Source: Flavobacterium granuli
GTDB taxonomy: Bacteria; Bacteroidota; Bacteroidia; Flavobacteriales; Flavobacteriaceae
NCBI RefSeq assembly: GCF_900129705.1
Contig: NZ_FQWO01000009.1
Coordinates: 1-64,000 of the forward strand
DNA length: 64,000 nt
Direction of reading: 5' to 3'
Every line of letters begins with the position of its first letter. Position 1 is the first letter of the stretch. Shown here in pieces: positions 31,141-40,825 of the stretch. The position numbers and the translations under genes are program-made. The notes beneath the pieces are model-generated. The model was not told the DNA's origin. It worked only from the letters and a program-made list of their open reading frames with translations, and did no database searches.

Positions 31141-31226
31141 TAAAGCCAACAAAATAACAAATAACACAATTCGCTAAAAACTAATCAGCAGAAGTCGAAT
31201 AGTAATTAGCCATAAAAAATCTCAAA

Positions 31227-32420
31227 ATGAAAAAAGTAGTATTAGCATATAGTGGAGGTTTAGACACCTCCTATTGCCTTAAATATTTGAAAAATGAAAA
31301 AGGGTATGAAGTTCATACTGTATTAATCAATACTGGAGGATTTGATGATGAAGAATTAAAAGCAATAGAAGACAGAGCTTATGAATTAGGAAGTGCTCAA
31401 CATGCCAATCTGACTATTGTTGACAAATATTACGACAAAGCCATCAAATATTTGATTTATGGCAATGTATTAAAAAACAACACTTACCCATTATCTGTAA
31501 GTGCCGAACGTGTTTTTCAGGCTATTGAAGCTATAAAATATGCCAAATCTGTTGGTGCCAGCGCTATTGCTCACGGAAGTACCGGTGCCGGAAACGATCA
31601 AATTCGTTTTGATTTGATTTTTCAAACCATTGCTCCCGAAATTGAAATCATCACTCCCATCCGTGACTTGAAATTATCCAGACAGGAAGAAGTAGATTAT
31701 TTGTCTAAAAACGGCGTACACTATTCTTGGGAAAAAGCACAATATTCGATTAACAAAGGACTTTGGGGGACCAGTGTTGGTGGTAAAGAAACTTTAACTT
31801 CCAGCCAGCCATTACCAAGCGAGGCCTACCCTTCACAATTAACAAAGGAAGGCGAAGAAAAAGTGACTTTGGAATTCAAAAAAGGAGAATTAGTAGCCGT
31901 AAACGGTGTTACGGACAAACCATCCAATAATATTGTTGCTTTAGAAAAATTAGCCAGTGCTTATGCTATTGGCAGAGACATTCACGTGGGTGACACGATT
32001 ATCGGGATTAAAGGAAGAGTTGGTTTTGAAGCTGCAGCACCCATTATCATCATCAAAGCGCACCATTTACTAGAGAAACACACTCTTGGAAAATGGCAAC
32101 AATACTGGAAGGAACAACTAGGAAACTGGTATGGAATGTTATTCCACGAAGGACAGTTCTTGGATCCGGTGATGAGAAATATCGAGACTTTCCTGGAAGA
32201 CACTCAAAAAACAGTAAACGGAACCGTAACAGTATCGTTAAAACCATACCATTTTTCATTGGACGGAATAACATCTGAAAATGATTTAATGAATACTGGT
32301 TTTGGTCAATATGGAGAGATGAACAATGCTTGGACATCTGACGATGCCAAAGGATTTATCAAAATTCTGGGTAATGCCCAAAACATATTTTCATCTGTAA
32401 ACAAGGAGACTTACGAGTAA
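31227..32420 (+). CDS. argG: Argininosuccinate synthase
   Basis: This 397-residue protein joins citrulline and aspartate using ATP. The N-terminal PP-loop motif AYSGGLDTSY (residues 5-14) binds ATP, and HGSTGAGNDQIRF is the citrulline/aspartate-binding region. The length is normal for the family. It is the second gene of the operon, followed by a small lipoprotein gene and then argC. The cytoplasmic enzyme is complete, with no missing key residue. Gene order argG before argC is typical of Flavobacteriia. Confidence 0.96.
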   Translation: MKKVVLAYSGGLDTSYCLKYLKNEKGYEVHTVLINTGGFDDEELKAIEDRAYELGSAQHANLTIVDKYYDKAIKYLIYGNVLKNNTYPLSVSAERVFQAIEAIKYAKSVGASAIAHGSTGAGNDQIRFDLIFQTIAPEIEIITPIRDLKLSRQEEVDYLSKNGVHYSWEKAQYSINKGLWGTSVGGKETLTSSQPLPSEAYPSQLTKEGEEKVTLEFKKGELVAVNGVTDKPSNNIVALEKLASAYAIGRDIHVGDTIIGIKGRVGFEAAAPIIIIKAHHLLEKHTLGKWQQYWKEQLGNWYGMLFHEGQFLDPVMRNIETFLEDTQKTVNGTVTVSLKPYHFSLDGITSENDLMNTGFGQYGEMNNAWTSDDAKGFIKILGNAQNIFSSVNKETYE

Positions 32421-32567
32421 AACAGTAACAGTCAAAAGTCGAAAGTCGAAAATACTTGGCATTATAAACTTTATTTTTTATAAAAATATAAATACTTGTA
32501 ATAGAAGGCCAAGATTTAAAACAATTGAGCTTTTATTGATTAAGAAACCGAAATTTTAATAGCTATT

Positions 32568-32981
32568 ATGAAAGTTAAATTTGCTCTATTACTGCCCTTG
32601 TTTCTACTCCTTTTTGGATGTTCTAACGATAACGATGGAATAACACCCGAAAAAGAAACATTAAAAAGTATTACTTATGAAGTCTTACTATTTGAATATA
32701 CACCTGATACTGGTAATAACACATCTAGGTTACGCTATGAGATAAAGTTTACTAATCCTAATAATGTTGCCGTAAAAGGAAATTATAAGATAACATATGA
32801 CGCTGATGGACTTATTTTAACTCCTATCAGAAAAGTACCCAACGACGATCCTTATGAAAAAATTGGAGCAAACTCCTACTATACCGCTAGTTATGATGTT
32901 GAATCAGCACTTAATCCAACATTAGGAACTATAAAGTCAATAAAATTTGTTTCCGCTGAATTCGTTCTTGCGGATTTATAA
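32568..32981 (+). CDS. Small lipoprotein inserted in the arginine operon
   Basis: This 137-residue protein has a lipoprotein signal (MKVKFALLLPLFLLLFGC, lipobox LFGC) and an acidic linker (SNDNDGITPEKE). A single beta-rich domain follows (RLRYEIKFTNPNNVAVKGNY) resembling a Fn3- or Ig-like fold. It has no obvious link to arginine synthesis. It lies 147 bp after argG and 40 bp before argC on the same strand, so it is probably cotranscribed with argC. It may be a lineage-specific insertion. Confidence 0.75.
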   Translation: MKVKFALLLPLFLLLFGCSNDNDGITPEKETLKSITYEVLLFEYTPDTGNNTSRLRYEIKFTNPNNVAVKGNYKITYDADGLILTPIRKVPNDDPYEKIGANSYYTASYDVESALNPTLGTIKSIKFVSAEFVLADL

Positions 32982-33021
32982 AAAACGAAGATTTTTTACA
33001 GAATCTTAAAAATAAAAAACT

Positions 33022-33999
33022 ATGATTAAAGTAGGAATAATTGGAGGTTCAGGATATACTGCGGGAGAATTAATTAGGATTCTAATGTTTCATCCTAATG
33101 CAAAATTAGACTTTGTGTACAGCACAACTAACGCAGGAAAGCCACTCTCAATAGCGCACCATGATTTAATGGGTGATATCGAGATGAATTTTACCGATAC
33201 AGTGAATCCTAACGTAGATGTGGTCTTCTTGTGTTTAGGACACGGAAAATCAATTTCGTTTTTAGAAATCAATTCTTTTTCTGACACTACAAAAATCATC
33301 GATTTAGGAAATGATTTCCGTTTGATCAAAGACAAAGAATTCAACGGAAAATCATTTGTTTACGGTTTGCCTGAACTGAATAAATCCAGCATAAAAAAAG
33401 CCCAATACATTGCCAATCCCGGTTGTTTTGCAACAGCTATTCAATTGGCCTTGTTACCGCTTGCCGCAAATGGAAATTTGAATACTGATGTCCATATCAA
33501 TGCGACCACAGGAAGTACCGGCGCCGGAGTTTCTCCTTCAGAAACGACCCATTTCAGTTGGAGATCTAACAATATGTCGCATTACAAAGCTTTCGATCAC
33601 CAACATTTGGGCGAAATCAATCAAAGCATCAATCAATTGCAGGCGAATTATACAGACGAATTGATTTTTGTACCCAATAGAGGCGATTTTGCCAGAGGAA
33701 TTTTTGCTACCTTATACACGAGCAGCGATGAAAGTCTGGAAGATATTGTTGCAAAATATGAGACTTATTATAAAGATCAACCATTTGTAACCGTTACCAC
33801 TACCAATATCAATATGAAGCAGGTAGTACAAACTAATAAATGCATCATCAGTTTAATGAAAAAAGGAAATCGGATTTTGATTACTTCAATCATTGACAAT
33901 CTGGTAAAAGGTGCTTCGGGCCAAGCCGTTCAAAACATGAATTTGATGTTTGGACTCGAAGAAACCACAGGATTGCATTTAAAACCAAGCGGATTTTAG
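33022..33999 (+). CDS. argC: N-acetyl-gamma-glutamyl-phosphate reductase
   Basis: This 325-residue NADP-dependent reductase has the nucleotide-binding start VGIIGGSGYTAGELIRIL and the active-site Cys in NPGCFATAIQLAL. The later HQHLGEI block is also conserved. It reduces the acylglutamyl phosphate made by ArgB to the semialdehyde. The length is typical. In this organism the acyl group may be acetyl or succinyl, depending on the transcarbamylase downstream. It is followed by argD after a 130-bp spacer with an inverted repeat. Confidence 0.96.
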   Translation: MIKVGIIGGSGYTAGELIRILMFHPNAKLDFVYSTTNAGKPLSIAHHDLMGDIEMNFTDTVNPNVDVVFLCLGHGKSISFLEINSFSDTTKIIDLGNDFRLIKDKEFNGKSFVYGLPELNKSSIKKAQYIANPGCFATAIQLALLPLAANGNLNTDVHINATTGSTGAGVSPSETTHFSWRSNNMSHYKAFDHQHLGEINQSINQLQANYTDELIFVPNRGDFARGIFATLYTSSDESLEDIVAKYETYYKDQPFVTVTTTNINMKQVVQTNKCIISLMKKGNRILITSIIDNLVKGASGQAVQNMNLMFGLEETTGLHLKPSGF

Positions 34000-34004
34000 A
34001 AAAA

Positions 34005-34094
34005 AATTGAAAGATTGAAAGATTGAAGAATTTAAAGATTATGAAATCCTTTAAGTTTAAAAATAATTCCGTAATACAAGCAAATCTTTCAATT
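34005..34094. repeat. Inverted repeat in the argC-argD spacer
   Basis: AATTGAAAGATT (34005-34016) and AATCTTTCAATT (34083-34094) are perfect 12-bp complements. The left side also repeats GAAAGATT in tandem. It could form a long stem in the mRNA between the two genes, perhaps affecting processing; it is not followed by a T run. Confidence 0.5.
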
Positions 34095-34128
34095 ATTAAA
34101 TTATTAAATCTTTAAATAATAAAGAAAA

Positions 34129-35265
34129 ATGAACTTATTTGACGTTTACCCATTATACAATATCACGCCTGTAAAAGCAGTAGATTGCACCATTACAGAC
34201 GATAAAGGAATTGACTATTTAGACTTATATTCCGGACACGGGGTAATTTCTATAGGACACACACAGCCGGATTATGTGGCAAAAATTAAAAATCAATTAG
34301 ACCAATTGAGTTTCTATTCGAATGCGATCCAGAATCCACTACAAGTAGAATTAGCTCAAAAACTAGGCAAACTTTCCGGTCTGGAAGATTACAGCCTATT
34401 CCTATGCAGTTCTGGAGCTGAAGCCAATGAAAATGCATTAAAACTGGCATCTTTTCATACCAATAAATCCAGAATTATTGCTTTTGACAATTCTTTCCAC
34501 GGAAGAACATCAGCAGCAGTTGCAGCAACAGATAATAAAAAAATCGTTGCGCCACTAAATGCCCAACAAGCGGTCACTTTTTTGCCGTTAAACCAAATTG
34601 AATTGGTAGAAGCCGAGTTAGAAAAAGGAGATGTTTGCTGTGTTATCATCGAAGGAATTCAAGGTGTTGGCGGACTTGATGAAGGAACAACAGCATTCTT
34701 TCAGGCTTTAGAAAAAGTTTGTAAAACTTATGAAGCTGTTTTAATCTTGGACGAAGTTCAATCCGGATACGGTAGAAGCGGAAAATTCTTTGCTTTTCAA
34801 CATCATGGAATCAATCCTGATATCATTACCACTGCCAAAGGTATGGGGAATGGTTTCCCGATTGGTGGGGTTTTGATTTCTCCAAAATTTGTAGCCAGCT
34901 ACGGCTTATTAGGAACTACTTTTGGCGGAAGCCACTTAGCTTGTGCAGCAGGAATTGCTGTTTTGGATGTGATCGAAAATCAAAAATTAATCGACAATGT
35001 AAATACGGTTTCGGCCTACTTTTTTGAAGCCATCAAACAAATTCCGGAAATCAGAAAGGTAAAAGGAAAAGGGCTGATGCTGGGAGTTGAATTTGATTTT
35101 GATGTTGCCGCGCTTAGAAAAAAGATGATTATCGAGAAGCATATTTTTACCGGAAGTGCCAATAACAAAAATCTATTAAGAATACTTCCACCACTGACTA
35201 TCAATAAAGAAGGTATTGATACTTTTATCATTGCTTTAAAAGAAAGCTTAGTGGAATTGAAATGA
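34129..35265 (+). CDS. argD: Acetylornithine/acylornithine aminotransferase
   Basis: This 378-residue class-III PLP aminotransferase has the cofactor phosphate site LCSSGAEANENALKLA, LDEVQSGYGRSG with the Asp that contacts the pyridine nitrogen, and TTAKGMGNGFPIGG with the Schiff-base Lys. It converts acylglutamate semialdehyde to acylornithine with glutamate as donor. It lies in the operon between argC and proA. The family is broad (ornithine and GABA aminotransferases), but the operon makes the ArgD role clear. Confidence 0.94.
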   Translation: MNLFDVYPLYNITPVKAVDCTITDDKGIDYLDLYSGHGVISIGHTQPDYVAKIKNQLDQLSFYSNAIQNPLQVELAQKLGKLSGLEDYSLFLCSSGAEANENALKLASFHTNKSRIIAFDNSFHGRTSAAVAATDNKKIVAPLNAQQAVTFLPLNQIELVEAELEKGDVCCVIIEGIQGVGGLDEGTTAFFQALEKVCKTYEAVLILDEVQSGYGRSGKFFAFQHHGINPDIITTAKGMGNGFPIGGVLISPKFVASYGLLGTTFGGSHLACAAGIAVLDVIENQKLIDNVNTVSAYFFEAIKQIPEIRKVKGKGLMLGVEFDFDVAALRKKMIIEKHIFTGSANNKNLLRILPPLTINKEGIDTFIIALKESLVELK

Positions 35266-35428
35266 TTTTTTTCAAAAATATAAGTCATTTAAGTTTAAGA
35301 AGAAATGAGTTAAAAACTTATATATCCTTTTCAAAGCTGATTTTTAATAGCTAAAAATCAACCCTAAACAAAAACTTACATGACTTATATATTTAGATTT
35401 ATTTTCTAATAATAGTAAAACAAAAGCA

Positions 35429-36625
35429 ATGAACCACTTATTACCAATAGAAAAACGAAACGCTGTCCTGAACCGAATGGCTTTTCTTTTGGAACAAGAA
35501 AGAAAAAGCATTCAAGCTATCAACCAGCAAGACCTTTCCAACTATTCAGGTGATGATCTGGCTATGGAAAAACGATTGTTAGTTGATGACGCCAAGATTG
35601 ACGCGATGATACTCTCCTTACAGCAATTAAGCAGTCAGGAAGATCCTGTGGGGAAACTGCGTTTTGATTTTACACATGAAAACGGAATGAAAATCCACAA
35701 TAAAACGGCGGCTTTTGGCACTGTTTTGATCATTTATGAATCCAGACCCGATGTCACTGTAGAAGCAGGCGGAATTGCATTCAAATCAGGAAATAAGATC
35801 CTTTTGAAAGGCGGTAAAGAATCATTGCTTTCGAATCTAAAAATTGTGAGTTTGTGGCATCAAGCCTTGACTGATAATGGAATTTCAAGTTCCTGGGTAG
35901 AATACTTGAATTATGACAGAGCTGAAACGCAGGCTTTTTTGGAAAAACCAACACAAAAAGTAGATTTAATCGTTCCTCGTGGCGGTGAAAATCTAATTGC
36001 TTTTGTAAAAAAACACGCCAGCTGTCCTGTAATTGTAAGCGGACGAGGAAACAACTTTGTGTACGTACATCCGGAAGCCGATTTAGACCAAGCCCTTGCT
36101 GTTATTATCAACGGAAAAACCTCAAACATATCAGTTTGCAATGCTTTGGATAAAGTTTTAATTGATGTTAATTTACCTAACTGGGAAGCTTTTGCCAGCA
36201 AAATTGTGAGCGAATTACAACAAAAAAAGGTCACTGTTTTAGGCGATGAAAGCATTTCAAAAGCAACTAGTGTCCCGCAGATTGAGTCGGACTTAATTTG
36301 GTACGAAGAATTTTTAGATTATAAAATTGTCATTGGAACAGTCAATTCTAACCAAGAAGCCATTGACAAAATAAATAAATATTGTGGCGGACATTCGGCT
36401 TCCATCATCACAAAAAACAATGCTGTGGCACAAGAATTCATGGAGAATGTGGATACGGCAGCCGTTTATCAAAATGCCTCTACCCGCTTTACAGATGGCG
36501 GACAATTTGGTTTAGGCGGCGAATTAGCGATAAGCACAGACAAATTACATCAAAGAGGACCTATAGGACTCCAACATTTAGTTACAAATAAGTGGTATAT
36601 TTACGGAAATGGACAGGTTAGATAG
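35429..36625 (+). CDS. proA: Glutamate-5-semialdehyde dehydrogenase
   Basis: This 398-residue protein of the aldehyde dehydrogenase superfamily has FGTVLIIYESRPDVTVEAGG, typical of ProA, and the catalytic Cys in SNISVCNALDK. It reduces glutamyl-5-phosphate for proline synthesis. With proB directly downstream it embeds the first two proline steps inside the arginine operon. This makes sense because both paths start from glutamate by phosphorylation and reduction. The 160-bp spacers on both sides are A+T-rich and hold no ORF. Confidence 0.95.
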   Translation: MNHLLPIEKRNAVLNRMAFLLEQERKSIQAINQQDLSNYSGDDLAMEKRLLVDDAKIDAMILSLQQLSSQEDPVGKLRFDFTHENGMKIHNKTAAFGTVLIIYESRPDVTVEAGGIAFKSGNKILLKGGKESLLSNLKIVSLWHQALTDNGISSSWVEYLNYDRAETQAFLEKPTQKVDLIVPRGGENLIAFVKKHASCPVIVSGRGNNFVYVHPEADLDQALAVIINGKTSNISVCNALDKVLIDVNLPNWEAFASKIVSELQQKKVTVLGDESISKATSVPQIESDLIWYEEFLDYKIVIGTVNSNQEAIDKINKYCGGHSASIITKNNAVAQEFMENVDTAAVYQNASTRFTDGGQFGLGGELAISTDKLHQRGPIGLQHLVTNKWYIYGNGQVR

Positions 36626-36819
36626 CAATTGGCAGTGTTCAGTTGTCAGTTGTCAGTTCGATTGCAGTCGAGAACAAATTAATGATTTTTGATTTCATAT
36701 TTAAAGAAAATAAATAGTAAAGATTTAAATATTAAGACAAAGCTCTACGAAATTTACGTTTTTAAACGTTTCTATTATAAAAAACTTTGCGCCCTTTGCG
36801 GTTAAAAAGAAAGCATAAA

Positions 36820-37581
36820 ATGAGTAAAAAAAGAATATTATTAAAGCTGGGAAGCAATACGCTGACCAAGGAAACTAATTTTATTTCGAGAGGAAAAATC
36901 GAAGATATCGGTATCCAAATAGCAGCGCTCAAAGACGACTATGAGTTCATAATTGTAAGCTCCGGCGCTATTGCAGCGGCAAAACAATTTGTAAAACTGG
37001 AAAGTCAGGACAAGGAAGTTTTTGTTAAACAAGCGCTGGCATCTATTGGCCAACCCCAATTGATGCGGATTTATCAAGAGAATTTCAGTGATTTGGGCTT
37101 ACTCACTTCGCAATGCCTATTGTCCTATTCTGATTTTGAAAAAGAACAATCCAAAATCAACATTGTAAATACGATTAATGTATTGGTCAAAAATAATTAT
37201 ATCCCAATTATTAATGAAAATGATACGGTGGCAACGGACGAAATCCAGTTTGGTGACAACGACAAATTGGCCGCTTTAACAGCTGTTTTATTGAATGTAG
37301 ACCTATTGATTATTGCGACTAATACCAATGGAATTTACACCAAATCGACCATTAACGACAAAACACCTGAAACAATCACTCTGGTAAATGATTTAAGCTC
37401 TTTACAAAAAGAAATTAGTGATTCTAAGTCGTCGCATGGAACCGGCGGCATGCAATCTAAGATAGAAGCTTCGGCTATAGCGAAAGAAGCCAATATAGAA
37501 ACCTGGATTATCAACGGATTAGAAGATAAGTTTATTTTGAAAGCATTAAAAAACGAAATTCCGTTTACAAAGATTGTATAA
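36820..37581 (+). CDS. proB: Glutamate 5-kinase, short form
   Basis: The ATG at 36820 (MSKKRILLKLGSNTLTKETN) is chosen over a TTG start at 36787 that adds eleven unconserved residues. The 253 residues form one amino-acid-kinase domain with IIVSSGAIAAAKQ, the glutamate site INENDTVATDEIQFGDNDKL and GTGGMQSKIEAS. The C-terminal PUA domain of the E. coli enzyme is absent, as in many short ProB forms, which may alter proline feedback. It lies after proA and 93 bp before the transcarbamylase. Confidence 0.93.
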   Translation: MSKKRILLKLGSNTLTKETNFISRGKIEDIGIQIAALKDDYEFIIVSSGAIAAAKQFVKLESQDKEVFVKQALASIGQPQLMRIYQENFSDLGLLTSQCLLSYSDFEKEQSKINIVNTINVLVKNNYIPIINENDTVATDEIQFGDNDKLAALTAVLLNVDLLIIATNTNGIYTKSTINDKTPETITLVNDLSSLQKEISDSKSSHGTGGMQSKIEASAIAKEANIETWIINGLEDKFILKALKNEIPFTKIV

Positions 37582-37674
37582 ATGTTGATGCGGTTAATCG
37601 TTAATCCGGTTAATCGATTCAATGCGCAAGCAAAGCTAACTGACGGAGTAAATAACCGATTAAACAACAAAACA

Positions 37675-38664
37675 ATGAACTACACATCAATAAAAGACAT
37701 CGATTCACTCCAGAAATGGGTGAAACAAGCGCTAAAAATCAAAAACAAACCGCTTAAAAACCATAAACTGGGAAAAAACAAAACGCTGGGAATGTTGTTT
37801 TTCAACCCCAGTTTAAGAACCCGTTTAAGTACGCAAAAGGCCGCTTTGAATTTAGGGATGAACGTTATGGTAATGAACTTTACCAGCGAAGGATGGACTC
37901 TTGAGTTTGCAGACGGAGCCATTATGAATCAAGGCGCTTCTGAGCACATCAAAGAAGCTGCCGAAGTCGTTTCGCAATACTGCGATATTATCGCTATCAG
38001 GGCTTTTGCCGGATTAGTGGACAAAGAAAAAGACAATGCCGAAACGGTATTGGCTGGTTTTCTAAAACACGCTACCGTGCCTATCGTTAATATGGAAGGC
38101 GCTACCGGTCATCCGTTACAATCCCTTGCCGACGCCATAACCATGGAAGAATTCAAAACAGAACACAAGCCAAAAGTAGTCCTTTCCTGGGCACCACACC
38201 CTAAAGCTTTACCGCAGGCAGTGGCTAATTCCTTTGTGGAAATGATGCAGTTACAAGATGCTGACTTTGTGATCACGCATCCAAAAGGCTACGAACTCAA
38301 TCCTGAAATTACAAAAGATTCCAAAATAGAATACGACCAAGACAAAGCCTTTGAAAATGCCGATTTTATTTATGTCAAAAATTGGAGCAACTACACTGAT
38401 TACGGCCAAGTCACTAATTCCGATTCCAATTGGACGGTCACAGCCGATAAAATGAAGCTGACCAATAACGCCAAGTTCATGCATTGTTTGCCCGTAAGAC
38501 GTAATGTAATTGTTACCGACGAAGTTATTGACAGCGAAAACTCGATCGTCATTCAACAAGCGAACAACAGAACCTATGCCGCTCAATTGGTATTGCAAAA
38601 AATATTAAAAAACGGTTCAGCCTCAAAAGAAAAGAGCAAGTCGAAAGCTAAAAAAGACAAATAA
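37675..38664 (+). CDS. argF': N-acetyl/N-succinylornithine carbamoyltransferase
   Basis: The ATG at 37675 (MNYTSIKDIDSLQKWVKQAL) fits the family; the longer frame from 37582 adds 31 unrelated residues. The 329-residue enzyme has the carbamoyl-phosphate site FFNPSLRTRLSTQKA and the C-terminal MHCLPVRRN. It belongs to the acylornithine branch (AOTCase/SOTCase), not to ordinary ornithine carbamoyltransferase. At the position that separates succinyl (Pro90 in the Bacteroides enzyme) from acetyl (Glu92 in Xanthomonas) use, this protein has Ser89 in GASEHIKEA, by my hand alignment. The C-terminus has a Lys-rich tail. argB starts directly after the stop. Confidence 0.92.
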   Translation: MNYTSIKDIDSLQKWVKQALKIKNKPLKNHKLGKNKTLGMLFFNPSLRTRLSTQKAALNLGMNVMVMNFTSEGWTLEFADGAIMNQGASEHIKEAAEVVSQYCDIIAIRAFAGLVDKEKDNAETVLAGFLKHATVPIVNMEGATGHPLQSLADAITMEEFKTEHKPKVVLSWAPHPKALPQAVANSFVEMMQLQDADFVITHPKGYELNPEITKDSKIEYDQDKAFENADFIYVKNWSNYTDYGQVTNSDSNWTVTADKMKLTNNAKFMHCLPVRRNVIVTDEVIDSENSIVIQQANNRTYAAQLVLQKILKNGSASKEKSKSKAKKDK

Positions 38665-39468
38665 ATGAATTCAGAAGCCAAAAGCCAAAAGCTACAAGCC
38701 ATCTCTATCATAAAAATTGGCGGAAACATCATTGACAATCCTGCCGAATTGAAACAATTTTTAAGTGATTTTTCACAAATTGAAGGGCATAAAATATTGG
38801 TTCACGGCGGAGGAAAGTCAGCGACCAAAATGGCCCAAAGTATTGGATTGACTCCGCAAATGATTGATGGACGCCGCATTACCGATGCCGCCATGCTGGA
38901 TGTAGCGGTGATGATTTATGCCGGTCAAATCAACAAAAATATTGTTGCTCAATTACAGGCTCAGGATACGAATGCGATGGGATTTTCAGGTGCAGACGGG
39001 AATTTAATCCAATCAGTCAAAAGAAACCATCCCAGCATTGATTATGGCTTTGTAGGCGATGTAAAGAAAATAAATACCAGCCTTCTGAAAACATTAGTCT
39101 CAAATGGAATTGTCCCTGTATTTTGCGCCATTACGCACGACAAACAAGGGCAGTTATTAAACACCAATGCAGACACCATTGCCAGTGAATTAGCAATAGC
39201 GCTATCGACCGTTTTTGAAGTGACTTTGAACTACTGTTTCGAAAAACCCGGAGTTTTATTCGATTCAGAAGATGATTCTTCAGTAATTGCAACAATTGAC
39301 ACTGTCTTGTATTCAAAATTGAAAGCCGAGAAAGCCATTCACTCCGGAATGATTCCAAAACTGGACAACTGTTTTAACAGCCTTTCCCAAGGAGTTCAAA
39401 AAATACGAATAGGCCATCATCGGATGTTAGAAAACCCAAATTCTGTTTGTACTACAATTCAATTGTAA
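38665..39468 (+). CDS. argB: Acetylglutamate kinase
   Basis: This 267-residue amino-acid kinase phosphorylates N-acylglutamate. Motifs: the nucleotide-binding IIKIGGNIIDN, substrate-site LVHGGGKSATKMAQSIG and INTNADTIASELAIAL-like LNTNADTIASELAIALS. The start codon directly follows the transcarbamylase stop (TAAATG), so the two are translationally coupled. The N-terminus lacks the long helix of arginine-inhibited hexameric kinases, so feedback by arginine is not suggested by sequence. Confidence 0.95.
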   Translation: MNSEAKSQKLQAISIIKIGGNIIDNPAELKQFLSDFSQIEGHKILVHGGGKSATKMAQSIGLTPQMIDGRRITDAAMLDVAVMIYAGQINKNIVAQLQAQDTNAMGFSGADGNLIQSVKRNHPSIDYGFVGDVKKINTSLLKTLVSNGIVPVFCAITHDKQGQLLNTNADTIASELAIALSTVFEVTLNYCFEKPGVLFDSEDDSSVIATIDTVLYSKLKAEKAIHSGMIPKLDNCFNSLSQGVQKIRIGHHRMLENPNSVCTTIQL

Positions 39469-39622
39469 AAATTGAAACTGTTTAGAATTTATTCCTTTAT
39501 TTTGAGCTCTGAGAAATTACGTTGATTCAGCCTCATTTCTTAATGGTTCAAAAAGAAAATAGTATTTTTGATTTTGATACCATTTACTATTCATAAAGAC
39601 ACTGACAAATAATTATACCTTC

Positions 39623-40705
39623 ATGGTAGAGCAAATGAAAAACATAGAAATCCTTACCCAAGAAGCCATTTCGCTATTAAAAGCGCTGATTGAAACCCCT
39701 TCCTTTTCAAGCGAAGAAGACCAGACGGCTCTTTTGATCGAAAATTGGTTCCATCAAAACGAAATTCCATTCCACAGAGAAAACAATAATGTTTGGGCTT
39801 TCAATAAACATTTCGACAAGGCTAAACCTACACTTTTACTCAATTCTCACCACGATACCGTTAAACCCAATCAAGCGTACACCAATGATCCTTTTAAGGC
39901 GATTGTAAGAGACGGCAAATTATTCGGACTCGGAAGCAATGATGCCGGAGGTTGTCTGGTTTCCTTATTGGCTACTTTTGTTCATTTCTATGCTCATGAA
40001 AACCTGCCTTACAATATTGTAATTGTAGCTTCAGCCGAAGAAGAAAGCAGTGGAAAAAACGGGCTAAACAGCGTGTTGAAACACTTACCGGTTTTAGATT
40101 GTGCTATCGTGGGCGAACCCACTTTGATGCAATTGGCCATAGCCGAAAAAGGGCTGTTGGTATTGGACGTAAAAGTAAAAGGAACCGCCAGTCACGCCGC
40201 ACATCAAAACGATGACAACTCAATATACAATACCATCCCGGTGATACAATGGTTCAAAACCTTTGAATTTGATAAAATATCAGAGCAATTAGGTCCCGTA
40301 AAAATGACTGTAACCCAGATCAATGCCGGAAAACAACACAATGTAGTTCCATCAGAATGTGATTTGGTAATTGACATTCGAGTGAATGATTGTTATTCAA
40401 ATCCGGAAATTTTAGCCATAGTCAAAAAACATGTAGCAGCCGAGATAACACCACGTTCCATGCACTTAAACGCCTCTTCCATTCCTGCAACACATGGTTT
40501 GGTTCAAGCCGGAATTGCCTTGGGAAGAACAACCTATGGCTCACCTACCCTTTCAGACCAATCGGTTTTGAGCTGTCAATCCTTAAAATTAGGACCTGGT
40601 GAAACCCTGCGGTCGCACTCGGCTGACGAATTTATATTTTTAAATGAAATCGAAGAAGGAATCCAATTGTATATCAAAATACTGACTGATTTTTTCAAAC
40701 AATAA
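39623..40705 (+). CDS. argE: M20 deacylase (acetylornithine/acetylcitrulline deacetylase)
   Basis: This 360-residue zinc hydrolase of the M20 family has metal-ligand blocks LLNSHHDTVKP and GLGSNDAGGCLVSLL, catalytic Glu in SAEEESSGKNG, and a dimerisation domain with GTASHAAHQNDDNS. In this pathway carbamoylation occurs on acylornithine, so the enzyme probably deacylates acylcitrulline to citrulline before ArgG. An alternative start at 39635 is possible. A TATTTTTG element at 39563-39570 may be an internal promoter. It is followed by a palindromic intergenic element and argH. Confidence 0.92.
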   Translation: MVEQMKNIEILTQEAISLLKALIETPSFSSEEDQTALLIENWFHQNEIPFHRENNNVWAFNKHFDKAKPTLLLNSHHDTVKPNQAYTNDPFKAIVRDGKLFGLGSNDAGGCLVSLLATFVHFYAHENLPYNIVIVASAEEESSGKNGLNSVLKHLPVLDCAIVGEPTLMQLAIAEKGLLVLDVKVKGTASHAAHQNDDNSIYNTIPVIQWFKTFEFDKISEQLGPVKMTVTQINAGKQHNVVPSECDLVIDIRVNDCYSNPEILAIVKKHVAAEITPRSMHLNASSIPATHGLVQAGIALGRTTYGSPTLSDQSVLSCQSLKLGPGETLRSHSADEFIFLNEIEEGIQLYIKILTDFFKQ

Positions 40706-40713
40706 AATAATTA

Positions 40714-40790
40714 GGAGCTAATCCCGCTATCCGCTATATCTCTTGTGGCGAACTCCGCCACAAGAGGATGCCGCTGCTATCGGGGCTAAA
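40714..40790. repeat. Palindromic intergenic element between argE and argH
   Basis: CTCTTGTGGCG and CGCCACAAGAG form an 11-bp stem. It is nested in an outer imperfect stem starting AGCTAATCCCGCTATCCGC and ending GCTGCTATCGGGGCTAA. I recognise this layout (conserved ends, variable inner stem) as a dispersed element common in Flavobacterium intergenic regions. It may act as mRNA stabiliser or processing site. Confidence 0.7.
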
Positions 40791-40825
40791 AATAGAAATG
40801 GAAACATTTCACAAAACATCAAGAT

